Below, in pieces: positions 43,529 to 53,348 of a stretch of DNA of 64,000 nucleotides. This DNA comes from Gammaproteobacteria bacterium. Lineage in GTDB: Bacteria; Pseudomonadota; Gammaproteobacteria; Pseudomonadales; Pseudohongiellaceae. The translations under genes and the position numbers were made by a program. The first letter of the stretch is position 1; each line of letters starts with the position of its first letter. Where the stretch lies: positions 31,205-95,204 of the forward strand of contig JAQWPL010000006.1 of NCBI GenBank assembly GCA_029245395.1, given 5' to 3'. Under the pieces are notes generated by a model. The model did not search any database and was not told the DNA's origin. It saw only the letters and a program-made list of their open reading frames with translations.

Positions 43529-43699
43529 CTATTTGGTAGTTAGCCAGACTGCATGCACGATTCCGGGAAACCAGATGAGAATGCACAGAATAATATTGAT
43601 GGCCAGGTCTTTACCCGCACCTTTTTTCATGAACACAGCGACTGGGGGTAACAGCAGGGCAAGAATAATAAGAACTACTTTATTGGTATCGTTTGCCAT
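43529..43699 (-). CDS. Pmp3/YqaE family (UPF0057) small membrane peptide
   Basis: 56 residues. From ATG 43699, with AGAGGTGAATAT upstream, the reading gives KVVLIILALLLPPVAVFMKKG and then INIILCILIWFPGIVHAVW. This double-helix arrangement with LLPP-AV and the LTxLxWxPG-like turn is the Pmp3/YqaE signature. Members are tiny inner-membrane proteolipids that affect membrane potential and salt or cold stress. It stands 24 bases before the MFS gene. Its TAG stop is at 43531-43529. Confidence 0.85.
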   Translation of the reverse strand: MANDTNKVVLIILALLLPPVAVFMKKGAGKDLAINIILCILIWFPGIVHAVWLTTK

Positions 43700-43839
43700 A
43701 TATTCACCTCTTTATTTTTTATAATTGTTAGCAAATGGATCAGACAATAAAGTCTTGATCCTGAATGATGTTCACATAGTCTTAACCAGATTGGAAGTTG
43801 ATATAGGATTCTAAAATTCTGGTAATTGGACTTCCAACC

Positions 43840-44568
43840 TTGTTATTTTTAGTGCCCTATCTGGGATTTCTCTACTGGTTAATTACCAAACGCTATATCC
43901 CGAAGTCCATGGTAGCTATGCAACCTGCTGCGGAAGGGGATGCTAGCCACCGGCTAGCACGGTCGAGTTTTTCAGTGCTTCACTTTATCCATAGCGTATT
44001 ATTCCTCCTGGTCATTCTCTGGTTGCCAGTCACCATCGGTATTTTGCTGCACTATAAAGGCGACTTTGGTTCACCACCTAATCTGACGATTTATACAAAT
44101 TTGGTGGTTGATATGACGCAGATCGAAAGCCTGGAAGTTACCGGCATACGAGAACAGGTCATCAGAGCCAAGACAGAAATTGCCCTTGATGCTCCAAACT
44201 TCATTAACTCGTTTATTTTTTCTGTAACCCAAATGATCAAACTGTTAATGATGTTGTTTGTTGTGCTGCAACTTCGCAATATTCTTGCTTCGCTTTGTAA
44301 TGGCGAATCCTTTTCAGCAGGAAATAGTCAGCGTCTGAACTGGGTAGGCAAAGTTATAGTCTTTGCCTATATTATTGGCCCGATTTGGAATTTCTTTTTA
44401 TCGGCATCAGTAATTAATACCGTTCAGTTCAGTTTATCGGCTATAACAATGACACCTACTACTGATGGCAGTCTTATTGGTCTGATGGTTGGAGTAGGGA
44501 TATTGAAATTATCCCCGGCGATTAAAGAAGCAGAACAATTGCTGGATGATCAGAGGCACACTATCTGA
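43840..44568 (+). CDS. DUF2975-like membrane protein
   Basis: About 242 residues with four membrane helices (FLVPYLGFLYWLI; FSVLHFIHSVLFLLVILWLP; FIFSVTQMIKLLMMLFVVL; FAYIIGPIWNFFL). The TTG at 43840 is not a convincing start: the first helix continues upstream without a stop to 43807 (ILVIGLPTL), and an AGGA at 43805-43808 precedes ATT 43816 or CTG 43819. So a rare start codon is likely. The pairing with a small XRE-type regulator, overlapping by one base, is typical of DUF2975/YozG pairs, in which the membrane protein is thought to be regulated together with its repressor. Function unknown. Confidence 0.68.
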   Translation: MLFLVPYLGFLYWLITKRYIPKSMVAMQPAAEGDASHRLARSSFSVLHFIHSVLFLLVILWLPVTIGILLHYKGDFGSPPNLTIYTNLVVDMTQIESLEVTGIREQVIRAKTEIALDAPNFINSFIFSVTQMIKLLMMLFVVLQLRNILASLCNGESFSAGNSQRLNWVGKVIVFAYIIGPIWNFFLSASVINTVQFSLSAITMTPTTDGSLIGLMVGVGILKLSPAIKEAEQLLDDQRHTI

Positions 44569-44792
44569 TGGCTAATGAAATCAAAAAGGAAATCAAAGTG
44601 AATCTCGACTTGCTGCTCGTGCAGCGCAAGATGTCATTAACGCAGCTGTCGGAAAAAGTGGGTATCACTATGGCGAATCTTTCCATACTGAAAATTGGTA
44701 AGGCAAAGGCTATTCGGTTTTCAACATTGATAGCGTTGTGTGATGTGCTTGATTGTACACCGGGGGATCTTCTTGATCTGGAAACTATTTAG
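44568..44792 (+). CDS. small XRE/Cro-CI family regulator (YozG-like)
   Basis: 74 residues forming one helix-turn-helix of the HTH_26/XRE type: VNLDLLLVQRKMSLTQLSEKV, then GITMANLSILKIGKAKAIRF, and the last helix ALCDVLDCTPGDLLDL. There is no effector domain. It starts inside the stop codon of the DUF2975-like gene (TGATG). Such regulators bind as dimers to their own promoter. The target promoter would lie upstream of 43816. Ends with TAG. Confidence 0.88.
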   Translation: MANEIKKEIKVNLDLLLVQRKMSLTQLSEKVGITMANLSILKIGKAKAIRFSTLIALCDVLDCTPGDLLDLETI

Positions 44793-44795
44793 AAA

Positions 44796-45452
44796 CTATT
44801 TAACAGTTTCCAGCCAGAGTTCCAGATTATCCCAATCGATAGGAACCCGGTGACCACCGCCCTCGACAAGCAGTGCATTAACTTGGGCGCCAGCACTTTC
44901 AAGGGCGCTAACAGTAGATTCATAACGACTGCCCCAGCCTAATTGATCTTCGCTGCCAATGCGCAAGAAGACGGAAAAATCCCTTAAATTACTGACTGAA
45001 GAACTGTTCGCAATAGCTGGAACAGCGACTACGCCAAGGTATTCGTCGGGGTGGCTTGAAGCGATTTGCAGGGAGGAAATTCCGCCATTGGAAATACCCC
45101 CCAGCAGGACAGGTCCGTCAGCAATGTCATCCCGTGTTTTTAACAAAGTTATTAGCTGCCGAACTTTTTCCCCGTTTTCAGCAAAGAAAGATTGGCCGTT
45201 TGGAGAAACAGGCGTTGCCACTGCCCAGCCGCGATCAACAAATTCCTGCCCAAGGGATTCAAATGTGCCGCTGGCTATTCGACCATCGCCAGCGCCACCG
45301 CCCATGACGATTGCCAATGGTGCTTGTCCATCAAGACCCTCCGGTATTGCTAGGTAAGCTTGCATCCGTGTGCCGTCAGGCAAGTCATAGGAGGTCTGGG
45401 TGAAACCAGCAATGGGCATCAGCAACAAAATAACCAGGAGTAATTTTTGCAT
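44796..45452 (-). CDS. secreted alpha/beta hydrolase
   Basis: 218 residues with a signal peptide (MQKLLLVILLLMPIAGFTQ). It is an alpha/beta-hydrolase of the dienelactone/esterase kind. The nucleophile elbow is GGISNGGISSLQ (Ser in GISNG), the oxyanion strand is LAIVMGGGAGDG, and the catalytic His is in VEGGGHRVPIDW near the end. The acid is probably the Asp in IGSEDQLGW. It acts on esters in the periplasm; substrate unknown. It is convergent with the XRE-type regulator gene, separated by only three bases. Confidence 0.82.
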   Translation of the reverse strand: MQKLLLVILLLMPIAGFTQTSYDLPDGTRMQAYLAIPEGLDGQAPLAIVMGGGAGDGRIASGTFESLGQEFVDRGWAVATPVSPNGQSFFAENGEKVRQLITLLKTRDDIADGPVLLGGISNGGISSLQIASSHPDEYLGVVAVPAIANSSSVSNLRDFSVFLRIGSEDQLGWGSRYESTVSALESAGAQVNALLVEGGGHRVPIDWDNLELWLETVK

Positions 45453-45501
45453 GACAATCTCTATAGGTGTTCAATGGGTTTGGCCAATATTACCCCTTTT
45501 T

Positions 45502-48336
45502 TTACTTCAGCACCTTCTTCAAAAATCGGCCCGTGTAACTGACTCTCTTTTTCGTTATCTGTTCCGGTGTTCCTGTGGCGATAATTTTGCCCCCTTCATC
45601 GCCGCCTTCCGGGCCCAGGTCAATTACCCAGTCGGCGGTTTTGATGACATCCAGATTATGCTCGATAACCACGATGGTGTTGCCGTGGTCGCGAAGAGTA
45701 TGAAGCACTTTTAACAACTGCTTGATATCATGAAAGTGCAGGCCAGTGGTGGGCTCATCTAGGATGTAAAGCGTCTGGCCGGTATCGCGCTTGGACAGCT
45801 CCTTGGCCAGTTTCACACGCTGGGCCTCACCGCCGGACAATGTGGTTGCCGACTGGCCCAGGCGGATATAGGACAGGCCCACTTCCACCAGAGTTTGTAA
45901 TTTTCGGGCAATCTGTGGCACCGGATCGAAGAAATCCCGTGCCTCTTCGATAGTCATGTGCAGCACTTCATGGATGTTCTTGCCCTTGTATTTCACTTCC
46001 AGGGTTTCCCGGTTGTAGCGTTTGCCCTTGCAGATATCGCACATCACATACACGTCAGGCAGGAAATGCATTTCAACTTTCACCAGGCCATCACCCTGGC
46101 AGGCTTCGCAGCGGCCACCTTTTACGTTGAAAGAAAAGCGTCCAGGCTTGTAGCCGCGCGAGCGTGACTCCTGTGTGGCAGAGAACAGCTCACGCACCGG
46201 GGTGAAAATGCCGGTGTAAGTTGCTGGATTGGAGCGGGGAGTGCGCCCGATGGGGCTTTGGTCGATGTCGACAACCTTATCCAGGTGTTGGATGCCTTCC
46301 AGCTTGTCGTAGGCAGCAGGGTTGAGGGTAGAGGCTTTATTGAGAATGGTGGCAGCAATCGGGTAAAGCGTGTTGTTGATCAGCGTGGACTTGCCCGATC
46401 CCGAGACACCGGTGACACAGGTCATGATTCCAAGTGGAATTTCCAGGGTGACCTTTTTCAGGTTGTTGCCTGTGGCACCTGATAACACCAGTTGCTTTTT
46501 GGGGTCATTCTCAAAACGTTTATCAGGGATGGCAATACTTTCCTTGCCACTTAAATATTTACCAGTCAGAGATTTCGTGGACTTGGCGATTTGTGCAGGC
46601 GTTCCCTGGGCGACGATTTCACCGCCGTGAATACCAGCGCCTGGGCCAATGTCGATGACATGGTCTGCGTTGTTGATGGCTTCTTCATCATGTTCAACCA
46701 CGATGACAGTATTGCCGAGGTCACGCAGGTGCTTCAGGGTTTTCAGCAGGCGGTCGTTGTCACGCTGATGCAGACCAATGGAAGGCTCATCCAGGATATA
46801 CATGACACCTACCAGGCCAGCACCGATCTGGCTGGCCAGGCGAATGCGCTGAGCTTCGCCGCCGGACAGGGTATCCGCACTGCGATTCAGGGTCAGGTAG
46901 TTCAGGCCAACGTCGATGAGAAACTGGAGCCTTTCCTGTATCTCTTTCAGGATCTTGTCCGCGATGTCCTTTTTCTTGCCGCGAAACTTAAGGTTGCTGA
47001 AATAGTCTGATGAACCCGCAATGGTCATGGTGGTGATTTCCGGCAGGTTATGTTTGTCGATAAAGACGTGGCGGGCATCCCGGCGCAGGCGGGCGCCGTT
47101 ACAGTCAGTGCAACTTTGGGAGCTCATGAATTTGGAAAGCTCTTCACGTACATGCTGGGATTCTGTCTCCCTCACGCGGCGTTCCATATTGGGAATTATT
47201 CCTTCAAAGGGCGTTTCCCTGACAAAATTATGACCACGCTCACTGACATAGGTGAATTTGATGGTTTCTTTTCCACTGCCATACAAAATAATTTTCTGGA
47301 ATTTACGTGGAATGCTTTTGAATGGCTTGTCTATTTCAAAGCCAAAATGATCGGCCAGTGAAGTCAGTAATTGAAAATAGTACACAGTGCGCCGGTCCCA
47401 GCCGCGAATGGCGCCTTCGGCCATGGACAGGGAGTCATCCACAATGACGCGACTTTCATCGAAGAACTGTTTCACGCCAAGGCCGTCGCAACTCTCACAG
47501 GCTCCTGCAGGGTTGTTGAAGGAAAACAGGCGTGGCTCCAGCTCCGGAATGCTGTGGCCGCAGACTGGACAGGCAAACAGTGAAGAGAACACCATGTCGT
47601 CTGCGCTTTTCTTGTCTTTTTCATCCATGAAGCTGGCAACCGCAATGCCGTTGGCAAGGGCCAGGGCCGTTTCAAAGGATTCAGCCAGACGTTGGCCGTT
47701 GTCCTTTCTGACCTTGAAACGGTCAATCACAGCCTCGATTGTGTGTTTCTTGTTCTTTTCGAGCTCTGGAGGATATTCCAGTTCAGTGACAATACTGTCT
47801 ACCCGGGCGCGGATAAAACCTGCTGTTTTAAGCTCGCTGAAGACATGCAGATGCTCGCCCTTGCGATCGCGAATGATGGGGGCCAGCAACATGATGCGTG
47901 AGCCTTCGGGCAGGGCCAGGACCTTGTCGACCATTTGGCTTACTGTCTGGGCTTCCAGTTTTTTGTGGTGATCAGGGCAATAAGGGTCACCGACGCGGGC
48001 AAACAGCAGTCGCAGGTAGTCATAGATTTCCGTGATTGTGCCTACTGTAGATCGCGGATTATGGGAAGTTGATTTCTGCTCGATGGAAATGGCAGGGGAT
48101 AAACCTGATATCTGGTCCATGTCCGGCTTTTCCATCATGGACAGGAATTGCCTGGCATAGGTAGACAAGGATTCAACATACCGGCGCTGGCCTTCCGCAT
48201 ATAATGTGTCAAAAGCCAGGGAGGATTTACCTGAGCCGGAAATGCCGGTGATGACCACCAGTTTATCCCGGGGAATTGTCAGATCGATGTTCTTCATATT
48301 GTGGGTGCGTGCCCCTCTGACAATGATGTTATCCAT
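45502..48336 (-). CDS. uvrA: excinuclease ABC subunit A
   Basis: 944 residues, full length for UvrA. Two ABC modules: Walker [15 protein letters not shown] in the first and [14 protein letters not shown] in the second, signatures [12 protein letters not shown] and [12 protein letters not shown], Walker [12 protein letters not shown] and [11 protein letters not shown]. Zinc fingers [13 protein letters not shown] and [19 protein letters not shown] are intact. UvrA binds damaged DNA with UvrB in nucleotide excision repair. It is divergent from ssb, the classical gammaproteobacterial order. In the 131-base spacer I saw no clear LexA box of the CTG-N10-CAG type, although these genes are SOS-controlled in E. 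coli. Confidence 0.97.
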   Translation of the reverse strand: MDNIIVRGARTHNMKNIDLTIPRDKLVVITGISGSGKSSLAFDTLYAEGQRRYVESLSTYARQFLSMMEKPDMDQISGLSPAISIEQKSTSHNPRSTVGTITEIYDYLRLLFARVGDPYCPDHHKKLEAQTVSQMVDKVLALPEGSRIMLLAPIIRDRKGEHLHVFSELKTAGFIRARVDSIVTELEYPPELEKNKKHTIEAVIDRFKVRKDNGQRLAESFETALALANGIAVASFMDEKDKKSADDMVFSSLFACPVCGHSIPELEPRLFSFNNPAGACESCDGLGVKQFFDESRVIVDDSLSMAEGAIRGWDRRTVYYFQLLTSLADHFGFEIDKPFKSIPRKFQKIILYGSGKETIKFTYVSERGHNFVRETPFEGIIPNMERRVRETESQHVREELSKFMSSQSCTDCNGARLRRDARHVFIDKHNLPEITTMTIAGSSDYFSNLKFRGKKKDIADKILKEIQERLQFLIDVGLNYLTLNRSADTLSGGEAQRIRLASQIGAGLVGVMYILDEPSIGLHQRDNDRLLKTLKHLRDLGNTVIVVEHDEEAINNADHVIDIGPGAGIHGGEIVAQGTPAQIAKSTKSLTGKYLSGKESIAIPDKRFENDPKKQLVLSGATGNNLKKVTLEIPLGIMTCVTGVSGSGKSTLINNTLYPIAATILNKASTLNPAAYDKLEGIQHLDKVVDIDQSPIGRTPRSNPATYTGIFTPVRELFSATQESRSRGYKPGRFSFNVKGGRCEACQGDGLVKVEMHFLPDVYVMCDICKGKRYNRETLEVKYKGKNIHEVLHMTIEEARDFFDPVPQIARKLQTLVEVGLSYIRLGQSATTLSGGEAQRVKLAKELSKRDTGQTLYILDEPTTGLHFHDIKQLLKVLHTLRDHGNTIVVIEHNLDVIKTADWVIDLGPEGGDEGGKIIATGTPEQITKKRVSYTGRFLKKVLK

Positions 48337-48467
48337 AAATAGATTTGTACCCGGAAAGCGAAATCAAACCGTTAATTATACGCAGTAATGAGATTTCTAA
48401 TCGAATTTTTTCAGAAGCGTGCTAGACTTATTGCTATAACAATTTCATAAAAATTCAGGAGCAAAAT

Positions 48468-48956
48468 GTGGCAAGTAGAGGGATAAATAAAGTAATTCTG
48501 GTCGGTAATGTAGGGGCAGACCCTGAAACACGCTATATGCCAAACGGCAATGCCGTGACAAATATTACCGTGGCCACAAGTGAAAACTGGAAAGATAAAA
48601 ACACCGGTGAGCAGCAGGAGAGAACTGAGTGGCACCGGATCACCTTTTACCAGCGTTTGGCGGAAATAGTTGCTGAGTATGTCCGTAAGGGTTCAAAACT
48701 CTATATTGAAGGCAGGTTGCAGACCCGCTCATGGGAACAGGATGGCATCAAGCGCTATGCCACTGACATAATCGCCAATGAAATGCAGATGCTCGACAGC
48801 CGCGGCAGTGGAGGCGGCGGAGGCGGAGGCGGGGGCTATCAGCAGGGTCAACCTGCACAGCAGCCTGCACAACAACCGTCATCAAAGGCTTCCCCGGAAG
48901 GTGCGCAGCAGGCACCTGCAGATATGGACAGTTTTGACGACGATATTCCGTTCTGA
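48468..48956 (+). CDS. ssb: single-stranded DNA-binding protein
   Basis: 162 residues. The start is GTG at 48468 (AGGAGCAAAAT upstream); the ATG two bases before is out of frame. The OB fold covers residues 1-110 ([59 protein letters not shown]). A glycine run near residue 115 and a Gln/Pro-rich linker follow, and the tip is DSFDDDIPF, the conserved acidic tail that recruits repair proteins. It forms homotetramers on single-stranded DNA. Divergent from uvrA. Confidence 0.97.
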   Translation: MASRGINKVILVGNVGADPETRYMPNGNAVTNITVATSENWKDKNTGEQQERTEWHRITFYQRLAEIVAEYVRKGSKLYIEGRLQTRSWEQDGIKRYATDIIANEMQMLDSRGSGGGGGGGGGYQQGQPAQQPAQQPSSKASPEGAQQAPADMDSFDDDIPF

Positions 48957-48989
48957 CGGTTACCTGATACGTTTCAGGCATTCCCTGTG

Positions 48990-49023
48990 GAATTCCCTGT
49001 AAGGTAGCCTTTACAGGGAATTC
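48990..49023. terminator. perfect GAATTCCCTGTAA palindrome after ssb
   Basis: GAATTCCCTGTAA at 48990-49002 pairs completely with TTACAGGGAATTC at 49011-49023 around an 8-base loop. It lies 34 bases after the ssb stop. There is no T-run after it on the plus strand, so an intrinsic terminator is only one option. Confidence 0.55.
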
Positions 49024-49060
49024 TCATAGCAATCATCTCTTTCCAAGAAACCGGTACAGC

Positions 49061-50128
49061 GTGAAATTACTCATCTATGGTTCAAACAGCCAGACAGGAC
49101 TGGAACTTACCTGTCTGCTGGATACCTACGGCGTTGATTACGTGTCACTGGCGACAGACGAATTGGATGTTCTGAATGCCAAAGACATCATTGGCGCTGT
49201 TGGCAAAGTGAATCCTACCCAACTCATCAATGTATCCACTTATGCCAATTTGCAAAATGTGGAGTCCGACCCTGAAGCTGCAAAAACCTGTGAACTGATA
49301 AATACCGACGGAGTGGCTTCCCTGGGAAGGATCTGCGAGCAACTGGGCATTCCCATCATTCATCATTCGTCCAGTTATGTGTTTGATGGGAAGCAGAAAG
49401 GCACTTATACAGAAGAAGACAAGGTTAATCCGCAAGGCCGCTATGGTAAAAGTAAATGGTATGGTGAGCGCGCTCTAAAGGAAGAGGCGAAGCGGCATAT
49501 TATCCTGAGAACCGACTGGTTATTCAGCAGTCACCGTCATCAGTATTTCGAGCGGGTTATTGCTGAGTGCAAAGTGAACAAGGGCAAGGTTCGTGTAGTG
49601 GATAACCGTTTCAGCCCCACTCATGCCTATGAAGTTGCCCGGGCAATATACGCTATCGTTAAACAAATCGACTGTAATGCAGATGTCTGGGGAACCTATC
49701 ATTACAACGCGATGCAGCCAGTAAACCAGGGCCAGTTTGTGCAGCATTTATTGGAAGAAGCCGCGAAATTGGACAAAGCCCTGGACAAGCTACTGCCATC
49801 TCTGGACATTGAGCTGCTGCCAGTTGAGTTGCCCTATATTAAAAATTCAGCCCTGAATTGTGAAAAACTTATGGCGACTTTCGGTATAAAACAGCGCGCC
49901 AGAGCAATAGGCATAAAGTCAGTGCTGGATGAACTTTATGGTGTGAAAAAACCCGCTGCCCGCAAGAAAAAATCCAAGGCGACAGTAAAAGCAAAGGCCA
50001 GTGCCAGAAAAGCACCAGGCAAAGCCGACAAAGCCAAAAAGAAAGCGGCTGCAAAGAAACAGGCTGCAGCGGCTAAAAAATCCCGGCGCTCACAGCCGCC
50101 TGCCAAAAAAGCCGCAAAGCAAAAATAG
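49061..50128 (+). CDS. RmlD-like sugar-nucleotide reductase with histone-H1-like tail
   Basis: 355 residues. The first 290 form a short-chain dehydrogenase of the RmlD (dTDP-4-dehydrorhamnose reductase) kind. It has KLLIYGSNSQTGLELTCLL as the NAD-binding turn, HHSSSYVFDGKQKGTYTEED, YGKSKWYGERAL with the Tyr-x-x-x-Lys pair, and ILRTDWLFSS. Residues 295-355 are a Lys/Ala-rich tail (RKKKSKATVKAKASARKA) like histone H1 or AlgP, which binds DNA or polyanions. Joining such a tail to RmlD is unusual. The start is GTG 49061. The last 56 bases overlap the tail end of the opposite-strand TauE gene. TAG stop. Confidence 0.83.
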   Translation: MKLLIYGSNSQTGLELTCLLDTYGVDYVSLATDELDVLNAKDIIGAVGKVNPTQLINVSTYANLQNVESDPEAAKTCELINTDGVASLGRICEQLGIPIIHHSSSYVFDGKQKGTYTEEDKVNPQGRYGKSKWYGERALKEEAKRHIILRTDWLFSSHRHQYFERVIAECKVNKGKVRVVDNRFSPTHAYEVARAIYAIVKQIDCNADVWGTYHYNAMQPVNQGQFVQHLLEEAAKLDKALDKLLPSLDIELLPVELPYIKNSALNCEKLMATFGIKQRARAIGIKSVLDELYGVKKPAARKKKSKATVKAKASARKAPGKADKAKKKAAAKKQAAAAKKSRRSQPPAKKAAKQK

Positions 50129-50819
50129 TCACCATTGACTTGATCAGTCGCCGGAAAAAAATATCCGGCATTTTGTTCAGCGAATATTTACCAGCAGTTG
50201 TTCCTGCGATTCCTGTTATCCAGGACAGCAATATGATTGCCAACCAATTTCGGTAATCAAATCCTGCCAGAATATAGCCAGCCGTTTTAAACAGCGACAT
50301 TGCCAGTAATGTCCCCGCGATAGTGGCAACAATCCCTTCCTTCTTCATTGAACTGTTCACCATCAACGACTGCAGCAATCCGCCTATACCCGCTACTGTG
50401 GACAGAAAGGTATGAATGATGCCAACCCAAAAGTAGGGCGCTGGAATTTTTTCTGCAATCTGGCGCGACGCTGGGCTGGTTGGAACCCAACTGAACCAAA
50501 GCATCACGGTGCCCAGGATTAAAGCTATTGCTGTTTCTGACAGCCTGAAATAAATCACAGTACCGATCAGGGCGCCGATAACCGAGCCAGGAATGAAAGG
50601 GGCTGTTATTTGCCAGTTGATATGCCGATAGAACTGACATACTCGAGTAATCTGCCCGGCTAATACAAAGACCCCGTTTAATGGGATCACAGTTGCAATG
50701 GGCATGATTTGTGAGCAAGAAGCCAGTATCAAAAGGCCACCGCCCATGCCGGCTACAGTGGATAGGTAGGCCCCGGCAAAGACGATTATGGGCACCAGAT
50801 AAATAAGATATTCGGTCAA
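50073..50819 (-). CDS. TauE/SafE family permease
   Basis: 248 residues, about seven to eight membrane helices in two repeats (VFAGAYLSTVAGMGGGLLILA; HTFLSTVAGIGGLLQSLMVN). The paired motif STVAGMGGG and STVAGIGG is the TauE/SafE signature. Members export sulfite or sulfoacetate or move other small anions. Substrate here unknown. Its last 18 codons are antisense to the Lys-rich tail of the RmlD-like gene, so the two genes overlap convergently. TAG stop at 50075-50073. Confidence 0.87.
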   Translation of the reverse strand: MTEYLIYLVPIIVFAGAYLSTVAGMGGGLLILASCSQIMPIATVIPLNGVFVLAGQITRVCQFYRHINWQITAPFIPGSVIGALIGTVIYFRLSETAIALILGTVMLWFSWVPTSPASRQIAEKIPAPYFWVGIIHTFLSTVAGIGGLLQSLMVNSSMKKEGIVATIAGTLLAMSLFKTAGYILAGFDYRNWLAIILLSWITGIAGTTAGKYSLNKMPDIFFRRLIKSMVTIFALRLFWQAAVSAGIF

Positions 50820-50943
50820 AGGGATGGGCTCCAGCTAAGAGGCTGATTATACAGGTAGGGGCGCACACCGTACGCTCCTACAGGACTTTTGACTTATGTC
50901 TTGTGTAGAATACTGTCCTCATCCATCTAAAACCTCTATTTAT

Positions 50944-52155
50944 ATGTCTGGTTTGATTCCCCTGGATAAGGCGCTGACATTCCTGCTCGAAGATGCGCAG
51001 GAAAACGCTGCCAATATCGATGTGCCATTGCCAGAGGCTCTCGGCGGCGTCCTGGCAGCAGGGCAGCATGCGCTAATCAATGTGCCTGATTTTGATAACA
51101 GCGCGATGGATGGGTATGCGGTATATACGAGCGACCTGGATAAACCCGGTTGCCGCTTGCCTGTGTCCCAGACCATTGCTGCAGGCCATCCCGGTACCGC
51201 ATTGGAAAAAGGTACTACCGCAAGAATATTTACTGGCGCACCTATGCCGGAAGGGGCAGATGCGGTTGTCATTCAGGAGAATACGCGCGCTGAAGAGGGC
51301 CAGGTTGCTGTTATGGAAATTCCTGCGCCGGGTGCCAATATTCGCCTCACTGGACATGATGTCGCAAAAGGCAGCGAGATCTTATCGGAAGGACAACGCC
51401 TGCGTCCCCAGGACTTGGGATTGCTGGCTGCTTTAGGTACTGCTTCAGTGACTATAAAGCAGCCGTTAAAAGTAGCGATCATCAATACCGGTGACGAAGT
51501 GGTGGCACCAGGGCAGTCGCTACAACCCGGGCAATTATATGATTCCAACAGTTTCACCCTGGATGCATTGCTTACAGGTTTGGGAATGCATGTAATCAAA
51601 AAAGGCATAGTCGATGATTCGCTGGCAGCGACTCAATCAGCTTTGGAGACAGCGGCACAAGAAGCGGACTGCATTATTACTACGGGCGGTGTTTCTGTCG
51701 GGGATGAAGATTATGTCAGGCAGGCTGTTGAAAGCCTGGGGCAGTTGGCATTGTGGAAGCTGGCCATCAAGCCAGGCAAACCATTCTCTTATGGACGCAT
51801 TCAGGATGTGCCCTTTTTTGGATTGCCAGGCAATCCGGTGGCTGTATTTGTCACCTTCATCTTGCTGGTCCGGCCTTACCTGTTGAAAATGCAGGGAGTC
51901 GTCAACCTGAACCTGCCAAAGCTGTGTGTTAAAGCAGGTTTTAATACTACTTCAACAAACAGCAGGCAAGAATTCATCCGCGTCAGAATGAATGAAGACG
52001 CACAGGGAGAACTGGAACTTGAGGCTTATGGTAATCAGGGTTCCAGCATTATGACGTCTTTGTCGTGGGCAGACGGACTCGCGGAAATACCGGCAGGTGA
52101 ATCAGTGAACAAAGGACAACGGCTGAATTATTTCCCGTTCAAAGGTATGCTCTGA
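50944..52155 (+). CDS. moeA: molybdopterin molybdenumtransferase MoeA
   Basis: 403 residues from the ATG at 50944, which matches the usual MoeA start (GLIPLDKALTFLL); an ATG at 50896 would add 16 residues. Motifs: FDNSAMDGYAV, ARIFTGAPMPEGADAVV, ITTGGVSVGDEDYV, KPGKPFSYG and FFGLPGNPVAVFVTF, all four MoeA domains in order. MoeA inserts molybdate into adenylylated molybdopterin, the last step of cofactor synthesis, in the cytoplasm. It serves enzymes such as the IorAB-type hydroxylase in this window. A lipoprotein gene follows directly. Confidence 0.95.
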   Translation: MSGLIPLDKALTFLLEDAQENAANIDVPLPEALGGVLAAGQHALINVPDFDNSAMDGYAVYTSDLDKPGCRLPVSQTIAAGHPGTALEKGTTARIFTGAPMPEGADAVVIQENTRAEEGQVAVMEIPAPGANIRLTGHDVAKGSEILSEGQRLRPQDLGLLAALGTASVTIKQPLKVAIINTGDEVVAPGQSLQPGQLYDSNSFTLDALLTGLGMHVIKKGIVDDSLAATQSALETAAQEADCIITTGGVSVGDEDYVRQAVESLGQLALWKLAIKPGKPFSYGRIQDVPFFGLPGNPVAVFVTFILLVRPYLLKMQGVVNLNLPKLCVKAGFNTTSTNSRQEFIRVRMNEDAQGELELEAYGNQGSSIMTSLSWADGLAEIPAGESVNKGQRLNYFPFKGML

Positions 52156-52162
52156 GCCAGTG

Positions 52163-52870
52163 ATGATTCAAAAAATAACAAGCGCCATTTTCCTGATTTT
52201 ATTGCTGGCCTCCTGCGCCAGTAATGACAGTGAGTCGGTTGTTTATGTACCGGGAGTGCCAGAGGTGCCGCAGACTCAGGAAGGTCCTCTTTCCAGCGAT
52301 GATCCTTTTATTCGCCAGCGCATTATGGCAGACATGCTGTATGAAGCGCGGCTGGCCTATGATGATAATCGTCTGATGTCGCCTGCAGGGAATAATGCCT
52401 ATGATGGTTTCAGGGCGGTGCTGGATTTTGATCCTGAAAACGTTGTTGCCCTGCAGGGGGTAAAGGACATTGTTATTCGTTATGTGGCACTTGCCGATGA
52501 AGCAATTCAGTCGCGCCAATTCGACAATGCAGAAAGCCTGCTTGGCCGCGCTGCAAGCATTGATCAGAATGAGGCAACCATTGCAGATGCCCGCCAGCGT
52601 CTTGAAGTGGCTCAGCAAATCCGGATGCAGGTATTTGACCTGGATGAGCAGGGGCTTAGTGAGCGCAGTCTCGAACTGATGGTGGAGTTGGGTGAGATAG
52701 GAGAATTTATTCGAGACCGCGAAGCGACCTTTCTTATCTATGCGCGTACAGATGAAGAAGCCCGCTGGGTTTATAGAATCATGCGAGAGGCTGTGGGCGG
52801 TTATCGTTTACGTGGTGATATCGCCGTGGATAGCGCACCCAGTATTCAGGTTGTGCTGCCTCAAACCTGA
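52163..52870 (+). CDS. lipoprotein with TPR-like helices
   Basis: 235 residues. The lipoprotein signal ends in LLASCASND. The mature part contains MLYEARLAYDDNRL, FDPENVVALQGVKDIVIRYV, ARQFDNAESLLGRAASIDQN and ADARQRLEVA, which form tetratricopeptide-like helix pairs. It ends with a beta section (GGYRLRGDIAVDSAPSIQVVL). It would act as an assembly or scaffold protein in the envelope. Its GTG/ATG start lies five to eight bases after the moeA stop, so it is probably co-transcribed with moeA, though no shared role is known. Family not recognised. Confidence 0.75.
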   Translation: MIQKITSAIFLILLLASCASNDSESVVYVPGVPEVPQTQEGPLSSDDPFIRQRIMADMLYEARLAYDDNRLMSPAGNNAYDGFRAVLDFDPENVVALQGVKDIVIRYVALADEAIQSRQFDNAESLLGRAASIDQNEATIADARQRLEVAQQIRMQVFDLDEQGLSERSLELMVELGEIGEFIRDREATFLIYARTDEEARWVYRIMREAVGGYRLRGDIAVDSAPSIQVVLPQT

Positions 52871-52903
52871 AAGTGACTTAAATTATTAATTGATTATTAT
52901 CTT

Positions 52904-53335
52904 ATGCGAGCACTATTTTTTACTCTGATCATGCTTATTGCTGAAGGGGTTCATGCTGCTGACAGTAGTAACATCCTGGTCACCAAAGGGTATGTGCGTG
53001 GGCTCCCGCCAGGAGTTACCAACACGGCCGCTTTTATGACCATAGAGAATCTAGGCAGTGAAGATAGGGTGCTTACTGGTGCAACGACACCCATTGCTGA
53101 AAGTGTTTCCATCCATGCAACGATGAGTGATAACGGCATGATGAGCATGGCACATCAAATGACATTAGTTGTTCCTGCCAATGGCAGGGCGGTACTTGAA
53201 AGTGGAGGTTTGCACCTGATGTTGATGGGGTTGAAAGGGCCTATACCGCAGAAAGAAGTATCGCTAACTCTAGAATTTCAAAACAATCCAGACTTAACCC
53301 TTTTATTGCCGGTTGTCAGCGTACTTGATGAGTAA
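52904..53335 (+). CDS. periplasmic copper chaperone PCu(A)C family
   Basis: 143 residues with a signal peptide (FFTLIMLIAEGVHAAD). The copper-binding layout is seen: VTNTAAFMTIENLG, VSIHATMSDNGMMSMA (His and Met), and GGLHLMLMGLKGPI (His-x-Met pair). PCuAC delivers Cu(I) to cytochrome c oxidase in the periplasm. Length is normal. It lies close after the lipoprotein gene on the same strand. Confidence 0.88.
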   Translation: MRALFFTLIMLIAEGVHAADSSNILVTKGYVRGLPPGVTNTAAFMTIENLGSEDRVLTGATTPIAESVSIHATMSDNGMMSMAHQMTLVVPANGRAVLESGGLHLMLMGLKGPIPQKEVSLTLEFQNNPDLTLLLPVVSVLDE

Positions 53336-53348
53336 GGTATCCGGAAAA

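Noticed and set aside
48337..48467. LexA/SOS box between uvrA and ssb
   Set aside because: No CTG-N10-CAG palindrome could be found by eye in the spacer.
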